Origin: Alitta virens
Taxonomy: Eukaryota; Annelida; Polychaeta; Phyllodocida; Nereididae
Length of the DNA: 64,000 bases
Assembly: GCA_932294295.1 (NCBI GenBank)
Contig: OW028575.1
Coordinates: forward strand, 15,938,058-16,002,057
Direction: 5' to 3'
In this document: positions 27,253-39,880 of the stretch, one piece after another
Position numbering within the stretch: position 1 is the first letter of the stretch
How the letters are laid out: every line of letters starts with the position of its first letter
Notes under the pieces: generated by a model
The model's input: the letters and a program-made list of their open reading frames with translations, nothing else
Told to the model about the DNA's origin: nothing
Database searches by the model: none
Position numbers and translations under genes: made by a program

Positions 27253-30200
27253 ATGACAGAATCAACGCTGATCACAAACAGCCATCGAGCACATCGCGTT
27301 TACATCAACATCAGCGGAAACCGATTTATCACAGATTCAAGTAAGTTTGTCAACATTCCCAACAGTATATTGGCAAATTTGAAGAGATCTGACCCAAGCT
27401 ATGACTCAAGTGCTAATGAATACATTTTTGATCGGAATCCAAAACTTTTCCCATACATTTTGGATGCCTACCGCTCCACTAAGTTACACCTGCCATTGGA
27501 TGTTTGTGTTCCATTGTTCATGGAGGAGCTTGATTTTTGGGAAATACCTACCAAATCAATAGCAACTTGTTGCCTCAAAAGATATTTGGAATACAAGGGA
27601 GACGAAATCACATTAAAACAGCTCCAGGATGTTCTTCAAGAACCTAACAAGATGATTGACAAGTATGAATCTTCCTCAAGGAGCTCCTTGTGTCAAAGAT
27701 GGAAATTCAAAGCTTGGTTGTTTCTTGTGGATGCCAGGTCATCTAAAGCAGCCAGTGTAAGTTTGGTTTTAATTCTCCTATGTTTAGTTTCCGAACATCC
27801 TCCTATTTAATTCAAAGTGTAGATATTCCATCAACTTTATCATTGCCTTTCATCTATCTTATGATTTTGCACAACAGCATAGCTGAATTGTTTGAACTTT
27901 ATGGTCGTTTTTAATTTGTAACTGTCTATACTGCTTTGTGAATCAACACAATACGTTTAGTATGTGGAATATCATACATTATTTGCATCAGAAAAGTTTG
28001 GTACAATATGGTGTTGGTATTTGTTCAGGAGGAGCGGATACTTTTGTAGGCTTATGAAAACATTTACATGGAATAAGCTATGAGTGTTTTTGTTTGTTCA
28101 CAGGTCTGGTCATTTATTTACCTGTGTATGGTCAGCTATTCCATATTGCTGGTCACTTTCCAGACACACCCATTATTCCGAAGAAACACGACAGCTTTGA
28201 AACCGTGTGGAAACATAACTTTCACCAACACTAAAATGGAAATGTTTTGCCAAACGGAGCTGATTCCAGCTTTCAGGTATAATCAATTATTTATACCTGG
28301 TTATTGTATAGGTAAATTGTCTAATAGTGTTTTGCTAATAAATGAGAGGTGTGACTGACATCTTTATTGTGTAATTACAAAGAGTCAAATGTGTAATACA
28401 ATATATAGTGCCATTGTAACCATTCAGGGTCAACTGCAATTACCCTTTGTCCTTATGTATTTGACCTCATATATCCTACTGAGTACACAAGCACGATAAA
28501 CATAAAAATTAATTGCAAAGTAATTATAACCCTAAACGAGTCAACTGTACCTGTTACTTAAACAGTTACGGGTCTTAAACCAGTTATAGTCTTCAGTTAC
28601 TTTATGTAATTACTTTACTACTGTTACAAAAGTACCTTCATGAATGCACTGAAAGAGATAATATTATAATCTAATGTATGTGACCTTGTTGACCCAAGGT
28701 CATCTAAAGTATTTGCACTGAGTCTGTGTGAATTCTGCAGTGGTCAAGCTAAATTGGGCGATCTGAGTTATAGTATGTTACCCCATTTAGGAGAAGTATC
28801 CGGGAGGGTCGCCAATGACATGTGGATACCACCAAATCACTCAATATCACTCAGCATCATGTTTTGAGTAAAACGCAGGCCCAATGCCTGTTAAAAATAC
28901 CACTTTTTAATATTTGACCTTGTGACCTAATGCTACATGGCCAAATAGTGCCACGTGCGTTTTCCATGCATTTGGATAAACGCATGGAAAACACATGGTT
29001 TACGCCTCATTATAATTAGGCTAAAACCACGCGTTTTCCATGTGTTTATCCAACGCGTATAAAAGCACATGGCACATTTGCCCACGTACCCCAAGGTCAA
29101 ATGTTATAAAAATTTCTTAAAACACCTTTGCGATACAAACATTTTGCCATCTTGTCGAAGACTCTTTGTTTATCTTAAATTTCAGGGTGACCTGTTACCT
29201 TGACCCAAGGTCATTTACACTTATAATTTATGTTTATATGCTCAAAGACAATACGTGACTCAAATATGGTTCAATTCCAATCAACCAATCCAAAATTATA
29301 AAAGATACTTTTTTTTTTTTGTCAGGTAAATAAGAAATTATTAACTTCTCATATATGTATCAGTATCCCTCTAAATGCCACCAAAAGTTCGGCTGCACTA
29401 GATCAATCTAAATCTATGCTAAACTTTCGGTTCTTCACATTTAGAGTAATAATCGATTTTTGACCCTGAATTAGTTCACCGATATACCCCCTTTGGGGTG
29501 TCAAATTGATGGATGGGAATTGAAGACCCCTTAGTACCTACAAACATATTTGAAGCACAAGTCAGTTTCTTTAGTTTTGAGTTATTGCAATTTAAAATTA
29601 TCACATTTTGAGTTAAATGTGACCTGTGACCTCGAGAAATGGGTCAAGGTCTCATATTGGGTCAATTTTTTTAAGCAACTCAGAATAAAGTGCTAACAGA
29701 CTTTCAAATACAAAGGTCTTCACCAATATTTATGGGTGAAGACCAACATACACACACCTTTTTCCCTTCAGGGATAATTAGATTTTTTTTTATCCATTGG
29801 CAAAATTTTTAACTGATATCATTATTAATCCAAGTCATTTAATGTCATAGCACAGCTATATGCGCCCTTAATATTCATTCAATCAATATGAGAAAATCAA
29901 TGGAGTAATGAAATATTAACATGTAAAATGTCCTCATAGCAGAGATCAATTGTTACTGCTATGTTATTGCCAAGATCATTTGTCAGAGTTGCAAAGCAGA
30001 AATGAAGCATTTTTTTTTATTTTGCAGATATGGCAATTACATTTGTGACCTGGTGTTTCTGGTGGAACTTGGTCTCCGCATTGCTCTGTGGCCCTCACCG
30101 GGCCAGTTTTTCTGTCAAGTTTTCAATGTCCTCGATGTCATCGCTGTGACAATCATGGGCATGACCTCTGCAATATCTTTCCAAAATCCTCACTTCTGGA

Positions 30201-30724
30201 TCCAGAACAGTAACATTGTAGCCGTATACGTTGTAATTGCAGTGTGTTGCTGCTTGAGGTCATTGCGGATCCTGAAGGTCATGCAGCACAATGTCGGAAT
30301 GCGAGTTCTCCAACTTGCCATGCAAGTTAGTGCGCGCGAGCTCTCATTATTACTTCTACTACTTATTATCGGTGTTGTTGTGTTTGCCACCATGGCATTT
30401 TTTGCAGAGTTCCCAAATCCAGACAGTAGTTTTATCCACATCCCTTCAGGATTTTGGTGGGCACTCATAACAATGACCACAGTTGGTTACGGTGACATGG
30501 TGCCATCCACTGATTTGGGAAGGGTGGTAGGGGCAGTATGTGCCTTCACAGGCATTCTTGTCCTTTCACTAACAGTTCCAGTTGTTGCCAGTAATTTCCA
30601 TCGCTTTTATCATCTCCTGGCTCTCAGGAATGAGACTCTGGACATGTCATTGGAAAGGAGGGATAATGCAAATGGAACTCACTCAAGAGCAGAAAGGACT
30701 GACAGTGATCCATTGACATTTTGA
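27253..30724 (+). CDS. Shaw-like voltage-gated K+ channel subunit, gene B
   Basis: Coding exons 27253-27756, 28104-28276 and 30028-30724 give 457 aa. Exon boundaries and phases (0, 2) match gene A exactly, so the two arose by tandem duplication. The N-terminus before T1 is short (about 15 aa). T1 keeps the zinc site H79-x5-C85-x20-C106-C107, but the usual Gly-Gly of its first strand reads Ser-Gly. S2 keeps E239 and S3 keeps D262. S4 has only R303, R306 and K309; the R1, R2 and R6 equivalents are A297, C300 and Q312. The filter TVGYGD (377-382) is intact. The S6 gate reads TVP (408-410) rather than PxP. It is probably a membrane K+ channel subunit, but reduced gating charge and the altered S6 hinge make a silent/modifier or weakly voltage-dependent channel plausible. 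The stop lies 205 bp from the convergent glycosyltransferase stop. Confidence 0.9.
28660..29720. repeat. Intronic repeat region with AGGTCA-like palindromes and a foldback
   Basis: It lies in intron 2 of Kv gene B. The motif tgacc-ttg-acccaaggtca recurs near 28680-28705 and 29190-29212, with a related form near 29622-29650 (gtgacctgtgacctcg, then gggtcaaggtc). 28950-29073 is a foldback: the left half's reverse complement matches the right half over about 50 bp (ttttccatg-gtttatcca shared), around the centre cattataattag. This is likely a non-autonomous DNA element. The motif copies resemble nuclear-receptor half-sites, but element ancestry is the simpler reading. Confidence 0.55.
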
Positions 30725-30929
30725 AAGACCATAAGACACTGTTAATTAAGAAACTTTAAGACTGCTTTGTATATCCTTGCCATTTATGTATGCAGCTTAT
30801 TGTGTACTTGCCATGTATACTCTTTGAATATCATATAAATAATTGCAGATAGTATTCATGTAATCAAGAAGAATTCGAAAGAACATACATGTATTTTGTA
30901 GGTTTCACATGTTACCTAAGCTAAAATAG

Positions 30930-31931
30930 CTATAGTGCAAAACTTGGCTCCATGGCTGTTTGCACATATTTATAAACGTCCAGTAGCAATCCTTTGTATG
31001 GAGGGTTCCAGTTTTCTGGGTAGGCCCACATGTGCTCCCCATGGGCTCCATATTTTGGTGTGTTATCCCAGGACTTCCCTGACATTTCATTGCACAGGTC
31101 CATTGCCTCAGCTGTGGAAGTGTCCGAACACAATTCCTGCACTGGGGCTTTCGAATCCCACGCTGACATAAAGTAGTCCACTGGAAGCTTGAGGAATGCA
31201 TCTTGCGTGCTTCCCTTCTTCTTAATTGTTTTGTTGTAATCTCGTGCAACTTTATCAAAGAAATGAGAATTAATCTTGTGAATCCCTTTCGCATCACTGT
31301 TAGAAGTTTTGGAGTAAAGATCGATAAACTTAATGAGAGTCTTAAAAAATGGATGCTCCGGCCGGCAACCTACAATGTCGCTAACGACCAATGGGGTTTT
31401 CCTTGCATTTCTGAGGTATGCTTCAACATGGTTCTCCTCTAGACCAAAACATGGATATTCCATAGTGATATTTGTTAATGGTCTGTAAGCTTTATAATCA
31501 ATGTCTACAAAAACACCTCCAATATGGTACATCACATAGTATTTGAGTATTGCGAGTGACTGTGACTCTGTCTTATTCAGATACATTTTTTTTACTAATG
31601 GATATCGACTGAGAAATACCACCGCGCTGTCTTTGGTCCAGAACCAATATTGCCACGAAGGATTGTTCTTATTCCATGACCTAATCCATAATAGAAAATC
31701 CTCTGGTATTTCTGAAGTGCTCCAATATTGGTGAATAATATTCGGAAATAGCTTGGCTGGTGCACTAGTAGTTGTTGTTGTGACATTTTGTAAATTTATG
31801 GTTAAAATTGTGTGATTGTGCTGTTCTAAGAGTTCAGTCCTACTCATGAAGTACAGAGCCGTCCCTACGAAAGTTATCCCTCCCCATACCAAGCATGCAC
31901 AAGTTCTCACTCTCATCCTGTAGCCCACCAT
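30930..31931 (-). CDS. GT32-like (Gly_transf_sug / OCH1-like) type II membrane glycosyltransferase
   Basis: Single-exon frame of 333 aa. A short basic N-terminus precedes one hydrophobic segment (about residues 10-29), the layout of a Golgi type II enzyme. The catalytic domain starts with PNIIHQYW (63-70), the conserved first strand of DXD sugar-binding-region transferases, and carries GGVFVDIDYKAYRPL with the metal/nucleotide-sugar DXD at D143-D145. The C-terminal 'HGEHMWAYPENW' is also typical of the family. It should transfer a sugar from a nucleotide donor in the Golgi lumen; acceptor and linkage cannot be told. It is intronless amid intron-rich neighbours, which suggests retroposition or lineage-specific expansion. 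Met6 is an alternative start. Confidence 0.8.
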   Translation of the reverse strand: MVGYRMRVRTCACLVWGGITFVGTALYFMSRTELLEQHNHTILTINLQNVTTTTTSAPAKLFPNIIHQYWSTSEIPEDFLLWIRSWNKNNPSWQYWFWTKDSAVVFLSRYPLVKKMYLNKTESQSLAILKYYVMYHIGGVFVDIDYKAYRPLTNITMEYPCFGLEENHVEAYLRNARKTPLVVSDIVGCRPEHPFFKTLIKFIDLYSKTSNSDAKGIHKINSHFFDKVARDYNKTIKKKGSTQDAFLKLPVDYFMSAWDSKAPVQELCSDTSTAEAMDLCNEMSGKSWDNTPKYGAHGEHMWAYPENWNPPYKGLLLDVYKYVQTAMEPSFAL

Positions 31932-31975
31932 GCCCTTTGGTTGCCTGCTGAGTGGCTAGTGCATGCTATGCCAGC

Positions 31976-31982
31976 ATATATA
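31976..31982 (-). promoter_or_regulatory. Candidate TATA box of the glycosyltransferase gene
   Basis: Minus-strand TATATAT about 45 bases upstream of the start codon, which would give a very short leader. Support is positional only. Confidence 0.35.
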
Positions 31983-31989
31983 GCTGTAC

Positions 31990-34900
31990 ATAATTGATAG
32001 ATTACTGAAACTCCAGCATTGACGGCGAGTCATTAGGACATATTGACCGTTTCCACTAGGTGATTATGTATTGAACAAAGCACTTTTAATATGCATTCTT
32101 CTGAGACGATCAATAGGTAGTCGATATAATTTACAATGATAGCATAAATTTCGGCGTTCACAAGAAGCACTAAATAAAATGGATGAACTTGCACTAAGCC
32201 TAGAAGTTTAGATCAGTCTGACTGATCTTACGAAATGATCATTTTTGAGTACATAGTATAGCTATCTGCTGATCAATTGGATTATGATAATGTAGTGCAG
32301 TACTCTAAAGTAAATACTTACTGCTAATGAGGGTTTAATATTGATGTGATCAGAGAGAAAACGAAGTTTGCACAATGTTACACATTTATTCCATTAAATT
32401 TGTGGGATCTTTAATTTGCCAAAACAAAGACATCGAGTACAAGACATGGTTAATGAAACGTCTCGTGTAAATGACGTCCCAATGAGATTTTAAATATGAC
32501 ACGTGGCAGGTTTATCAATATCAAGAAACAGTCAAAGAAAATATCAAACAGTTTATATGATCATGATATCATTGATTTGGTCAATCATTTGGATGTTTTA
32601 CCACCATATCATACGATATTACCACGCATGTTACTATAGGTGCTCTATGCATTCTCAACCAGACAGAAAGCTGTGCCATCACAAAGTTGCACAGAGCTGG
32701 GTGGCGCCACTCCATTTCCTGGGTGGGTGGTACCAGCCTAGACCGAAATATTGCTTTCATTTGCAAGTGAGCCGATAGGCGTGCACGACTCTCGTCGTGA
32801 GGCAGTTTGTCGGACTAGCACCGGCCAGTTTAACACATTCGCTACATCTGAGGCCAGCTAGATTACTGGTTTGGCACAAGCTTTACTTTCTGAGAATGGA
32901 GGCACTCAGTAACATGCATTTTAAAATTGTCTCTGGTAGTATGCAAACTGTTTCATATTTTCTTTTGGGCTGCTTTTGTAGGTGACCATTTGCCATATTT
33001 TAACTTAAAACTCATCTCCATATCGTGATAGCTGTAATTCTTGAACCTGTGAATTCTTTCCATTTTCACTCATTTCCACGAGGGGGCAGCAAAGACCATA
33101 CTATAGCCTATAGGTCTGAAAACCCAGAATAAATAAGGTGAATTTGATGGAATATCTGGTTGAGAAAGAAATGAAATTGACTGATTACAAGAAAACAAAT
33201 ATTCACAAATTTCGCTACTGGTTAATACATCCTTCATCTGAAATGCCCTGTAGCCAGGTATCCTCATGAAACAAAAAGGTAACAATATTAATATCTACAG
33301 TAACAATATTACAGTTAAAATACAGTTTTTCCAATGAGGAGTCCTGACTGGAAAACTGTATTTAAACGTTTGAGGACCTGTATAAAATTAAACTTCATCT
33401 ACATGCCAAAGAGACCTACCATGTAGATGAATATGTGGCAATCTAATGCCAATCCACATGCACATTGGCCACTTACGCATGGAAGATGATTGCCCTTTGG
33501 ACATTGCGTTATTACTAAGTTCCATTGTGTAATCAAAATACCTGAGTGAGAAGTTAACAGCATGTATAAAATTCATTTTGTCCATATCTTTGCAGACTTT
33601 CTTTTGATCATGGGATTTTGATCGCATGTCACACATCAATTCTGTTACATGCTCATTCACAAGGTACATGTTAACCTGTAAAATAAATGCCTCCAACAAC
33701 ATGTGACCAGCAATGTAACGGCAGCCAACCGTTTTAAATGACATTATGAAAGAATAGCATTCCAAGCAAGTTTGTTTTCGACCACAGTTTAAAATTCTGC
33801 AGTCAATTTGCAGAAAATTATACCTCTTAGAAATTCCACACTTTAACTTGGAGCGAAATGACAACATATTTTCCAGCCATGCAAGATCTAAAGTGTGCTA
33901 TTTTTAAGGATAATCCCAAAATGATACTCGATTATAATATATTCATACTACAATGATATATTTTGTAACAGTATATGGCCATAAAATTAAGACAGGCACA
34001 CCAGGCCAAATTCAAATTTATGAAGAGGGAGAAAAAACATGGCAAACCCTTATAACTGCATTGTCTCAATACATTATTATCAGATTATCAGATTTCTCAA
34101 TACATTATTAGATATGTGAAAGAATTTGCTTCTGTTTATTTGCATTGTATGCATTCACTTGAAATGCAATGTGTATAGACTCCAAGCCTTCTCATATCAT
34201 CATCACGTCTGCCTCTGGTCAAAAAACATTATAAGTTTCTGACCCAGTAACATTGAGACACTGAACACTGAATTTCAATTTTGAAATGCAACTTCCCCAT
34301 AGGCGCTGTATAAGGAAAAATATTTCTATGGAACCTCCCTTTTTGATGGATATATATATATAAGCAACAAACAATCGATATCTTTTGCTATCTTTTCTCT
34401 TTACATACTCATGCATAATGTTCTGTAAACAACCATAATGGATCTGCAAATAAATGTTACTGCTAGTAATGAGCTGACTGTTTGTAGTGCAGACATGTAC
34501 AATCTGTGATCAAGGATACATGTATAATGTATCTTTTGTTTTTATTTGATGAAGTAGATAAACCCAAACAAACATATACTATACATCAGTCAATGGTTCC
34601 TGTGTTTTAGCACCAAGTGCAAATTAACAACTTTCTACAGTAGATCCCACCAATGAGACCCTGGGTGTAAAATACATTGTATGGTAAGGGGGTAAATTAA
34701 AATGGCAAAGTTGCAATTTATTATTGGGTCCTTAATTCGGTGTACTGAAATATATCTCATTTTCTTTTACATATTTAGGTTGACACGAACTTTTTACATT
34801 TTGCCTGTGTGTAGAAATTACTGACTCTAAGCCATTTTTGAGTAACCAGTTTAGCTTTCTCCTTTATGGTTACTCAGCCTTAGTAATAATGACTAACTTC

Positions 34901-35220
34901 TAAGTCTGTACATGAAAGTGACTAACTTGCTAGAACAGCTGACAAACTAGTTAGTCAAGATAACTATTTGTCAATCCCCAGACACAGTCGAATTGTCTAA
35001 TTACTATACAATGCAAAATATTGTCAGTGATTTAAATAATGAGGTTGTCTGGTAAGGTGACTTTAATGCGAGGTACCACTGTAATGTAGTTCACTTGTAA
35101 TCAAGTATCACAGATAGCCAAATACTAGCCCCCCCCCCCCCCTTCCATTCCATTCTGCTCACAGCCTCCTGCCTGCCCCTTATTCGGTAGGGTTTTTTTG
35201 CCCACTTGAGTTGGGTCAGC
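31990..35220. other. Intergenic; no gene assigned
   Basis: Contains a hairpin at 33318-33363 (arms aaatacagtttttcca and tggaaaactgtattt), a SINE-3'-like fragment near 34195-34250 (acgtctgcctctgg-, then tataag-ttc-gacc-agta) shared with 41690-41735, and a poly-C run at about 35128-35142 just before SUFU. A 159-codon minus-strand frame at 33388-33867 has no recognised motif. Confidence 0.4.
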
Positions 35221-35290
35221 CATGCATGGCACTGCTTATAAACCCCATGGGGTGATCTTGGAGCCCTCAGTTGAGTTGAGGCTGAGTGCA

Positions 35291-38200
35291 ATGGCAGGCA
35301 AAGTGAGAAGGAAACCCCCTCCAATCCCAGGAAGTGCAGAATCAACAGATATTGAAGATGAAGATGCCCAAGTATTCAAAGCAGCAGGATTTGAGGCAAT
35401 CTCAAAATTCTTACACAAAGTGTACCCTAATCAGAAGAACCATCTACAAGCCATGGCACTTGTGAAATTCTGGTAAGTCAAATTACTACATGTTATGATT
35501 CACTTTACATGTCTCTCAAAAAAGCTTAAATATGAAAAAAAAATCTTGAACAACAAAATATACATTGAAATAACCAATAATTTGTTATTATGGCTCCGTG
35601 TATCACCAGGTTGGACATTATAGGAATTTATTAAACACAAAAAGCTTTAATAAATTGGCCACTATAATGACCACATTGGTGTATATCCATGATCTAACCT
35701 TTCTGCGATCACTATTTCAAAAACAGTTGGCTACAAACAATATATCAAACACAGCAAATTAGAGCAGACTAAAAGCACTCGTTGCATATAAAGGTAGATA
35801 AATAATAATCCTTCATAACACATGCACTTGGTAAACCATTACCATAATATTTCATAAATGGAATACAGTCATTAGGTACTGTGACCTCTAGGTCTGTGAA
35901 ATGCATGTTTGGTGCATTTTAATTTCAGCTTCATTTCCCAAATTTCCTTCATAAGGAACATCCTGACTTGCTTCAGTTGTTCATTTAATGATGCTGGGAT
36001 TGGCATGCATGGGGCTGAGGAGACACTACATGGTAGATTCTGTGTGGCACTGGTCTAAAGTCACGCTATATTCTAAAAGGCATTTCTCCACTTTCCTGCA
36101 CCTGTTATATGTTATGACATTTTCAGTTACCTGTAACTATTACTTGCACACATTGTACTAGCATGAGTGACTTGCCTGAGTGAACTGCCAGGCGCAACAG
36201 CAGCCTAAGTTAATACGGAGTCAGTCTCAGACAGGTGACTTCGTTCGGAACATATCAGCATCATTTTTGTGAACATATGCCTAATGATATGCTATGGACT
36301 GTTCTTACATGCATATGTCTGCATGGAATCATTGTTTGGCACCTGATCAAGTTTGACACTGTCAGGTTGGTGAGCCAACTGACCTAATCCAGATCAGTAT
36401 CATTTGGATATAACTCAGAATATAAGGCACTAAAAATAATGAATGTGGATAACATGTATGATCAAGGTTGTATCAAGGTTTTCTAAAATACCCCTATTTA
36501 ATAAGAGCATAACTGACATCTCACATTTACAAATCCAATCCATAGGCATATGACTACCATGAATGCAGTTAGCATTGGCATATTTAGCTTGTATTTGCAG
36601 TTATTATAAAATATTTGTTTACGACAAAACATGAGAGCATTCAAGTGTACAAGCTAATAAAGACAAAAGGAAACATAAAATGTTGCACCGTGCAAAAGAA
36701 CAACAAAAGCTGGCCATATATACTGCACTCTGGTCACACGATGAAGGTCATAACTTAAGGCCCCTGGGTAAACAATGGGGTGCAACAGAATCGTAATGGC
36801 TTTCCTTTTTACCCCAAAGGGTGGTCCCCTTCCTGTGCCGGGGTACACATCATAAGGTACAAGTTTTTACCCTTTCTGCAGGGGAAACATGATCACTGCA
36901 CACAGGTATGAGACTTCAAAACTTCCCCCATTCAAAACTTTGAAGATTAACCGTTAAAAGCTTGAATGTTTAATATATTCCTCAAATCACCTGAGTTAAA
37001 TGTTTTCCCTCTGTCATTGGAAAGCAAGGATTCATTTTTCTGAGCATGCATAATATACGATACTCAGGCACATTTTGTAGTTTTTTCTTTTTTACCCCAA
37101 GTTTTTATATACATATGCAAATACCCCTGTCAGGCAAACATTGCACAGTCATATTTCAAGCACAGTTTTCTGTTTAAACACTGTCTGAATATGATGTATA
37201 AGACCCGGGATGTGTAAATCATCTGACAGAATTACATTTATATTTGATTGCAATGCACTCAATGCAGTTGACGAAATTATTGTGAATGCCTTGGCTTGAC
37301 TACAATATATTATACAGCAATTTATTGTCTAAATATAATCATAATGTATGCGCATGTCCTGTGAGAGAAACGCGAAAGGTTGACACAAAATGAAAGAATT
37401 GAGTTCAGGTGCACGTATTATGTAAAATAAAGCTTCAATATGTCCTGATATTGGACCTATAAAGTATATTCATTAATTATTTTCCTGTAATGAGAGTGAA
37501 ATAACATATTCCCGTCTACAAGTTGATAAATATAACCATGCTTACGGGAAATGAATGGCTGTTTTATGGTGTTTAAAATGTCATATTATAGGAAAGTAAA
37601 ATCAGGTAACTCTCAGCTGAGAAAATGTCCAGCAAGGAAACTGTGTGAAGTCCGAAGATGTCAAAGGGCAGTTGAGGGTCAGTCAAGTGGTCATCTCGCC
37701 TTGCGTGTTTACCCAGCAATGAAGTCCAATTTTGGTCAATAATTCTCTCGTTACAATGATTAGGCAGGTAGATGTAGACAGACAATTTCAGTTAGGTCCA
37801 ATTATTTTCAAATCATCTGTCTGGCATTACCAATAGACCAATAGACGAATTCACAAGATTGCTTGAACGAGTTGTTAATTTCAATTAGCCAAAAACAAGA
37901 GAATTATTACAATTTAGTGTTCGCTCTCAAACTTCATCAGTTGATTTCGTAAAATATAACCTACAACATTCATAAACTTTACACAACCGACTTTAACCCT
38001 TGTATTTTGGTTAATGCACGTGAAGTCCAGATTGAAAAAACATTACATCTAAACTTCTTGTAACTTCTTACTAAACTATTATACAGACTTGCATTAAGTG
38101 AACATATTGTGGAACAAATACCAAGATATCTAGAGAACTAGACCACACCAGAAGTGGTCTATCCTGTCCTGTTTAGCAATGTTTAGATGACTTGTCAAGA

Positions 38201-39769
38201 GCATTTTTTTCTAGTGCAAATCACACATTGTCTTAGCAGACAAGGGTTCTGACAATACTCAAGACTGTGAACATGGCTCTCATGAGGAACCCTGCAGTGT
38301 TAAGCTTGTTTAGCCTGGAGTCATGCTGGAGGTCACAAGCAATCATTCGTAAAAGTACATGGTCATGTTTCTTGTCAAAATCCCATAGACCTCCAAGAAA
38401 AACACTGGTCATTGCTGAGCCATTTGTGAAATTCAGTACAGGCCAATTTAGATGTTATCACCCCATGTTTTTTGCCCAAAGGGGATAAGTTGATCACTTT
38501 GGATGTTGGGTGTAGGGTGCCAGGCTTGTGTTACCCCTATGGTGGGCTTTACCCCTTGTGGTGGGGTAAGAAAAAACACCCTTTAGCATCCATAATGGAT
38601 TGGGAAGGAATTGCCCATTTTCAATTGGTGTTGTTTACCCTTTGCATTCAATGCGAGGTTAAGGACTTGGACATTTGGGAATTTGTTAATGATGCAATGA
38701 TGCTGTTTAGCTGAGTGTCTTTTATGGCCATTAGTAGTATAATCACCAACATTTTACAACATATTAAGATTCACGACTGCTCCATCAGCACCATTGGGTA
38801 GTCGACATTAACCCCATAACAAGTGCATCATCGCTATCATTAGGTCATCATTTGAATGGCGGTTTGAATCAAAGGGACCACAGGACTTGTTGACCTCAGG
38901 TGAGAGCCACAAGTGACCACTGGTCAATCTAGAGGTCACTCGTTGACTCCACGTGGGCCGACTGGTTTGTTTACCCCCCTACACAGGGGGCACACGATAG
39001 CAACCTTTACATCCTCTGCATCTCTATACAAGATCAAACAGTGTGACATCCGCATTCCTGTCTTAATGATCTCTGAATCCCTCAAGCCCACTGGCCCTTG
39101 TCCATCCACTACAGCTTGACACACACCCTGGCACAGGGGTTCATATTGTCAGTTTGCTTTGTCAACAGGTCAATTGTGATGCTGTGCTTTAACTGTGTCA
39201 CTCATTGTCACGGGCATTTTAACGGAATGTCTCCAGAAATTTCTGAAATACTTGTGGTTTTGCGACCCTCTGCAAGGTGAAGTCCAGCACTGTTATGCTA
39301 AAGGGTTAGTTCTATCTAGCTTAAGGCTTTTATTTCTTCAACCTGTGGGGATTCCATAAACTCAGCAAACCCCATATATCTCAGAGGATTCAATGATATG
39401 GAATGGAATGCAAATGCAACCTGAGGATACACTGAGAATATTGACACATAATACATCACATCTCCAATGCATAGAAATGGGGCAAATTCCCGATCATAAG
39501 GACTCTCTTATTCACCTTGGCCCTGAGCTATATTCTTGCAAATTGTTGTTCGTGGAGCATATGGAACAACATGATCGAGCATCCTTTAACATTTATACAG
39601 AAGTTAACATTGGTTCGTATGATGCAATGACAGTAATATAATTTGACATACTTAATTAGAAATAATTGTTATTTTCATTGCAAATTTGAATTGCAAATAA
39701 TAACTGTCATGTCACCTATAATATTATCACTTGTGTTTACATTGTGTTATTGTAATTTTACCCAACTTA

Positions 39770-39800
<31 letters not shown>

Positions 39801-39825
39801 CAAGTAAATAAGCAAATAAGTAAGC

Positions 39826-39880
<55 letters not shown>

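Noticed and set aside
33388..33867. 159-codon minus-strand frame between the glycosyltransferase and SUFU
   Set aside because: The longest unexplained frame, but no motif, domain or supporting signals were found. Homology search would decide.
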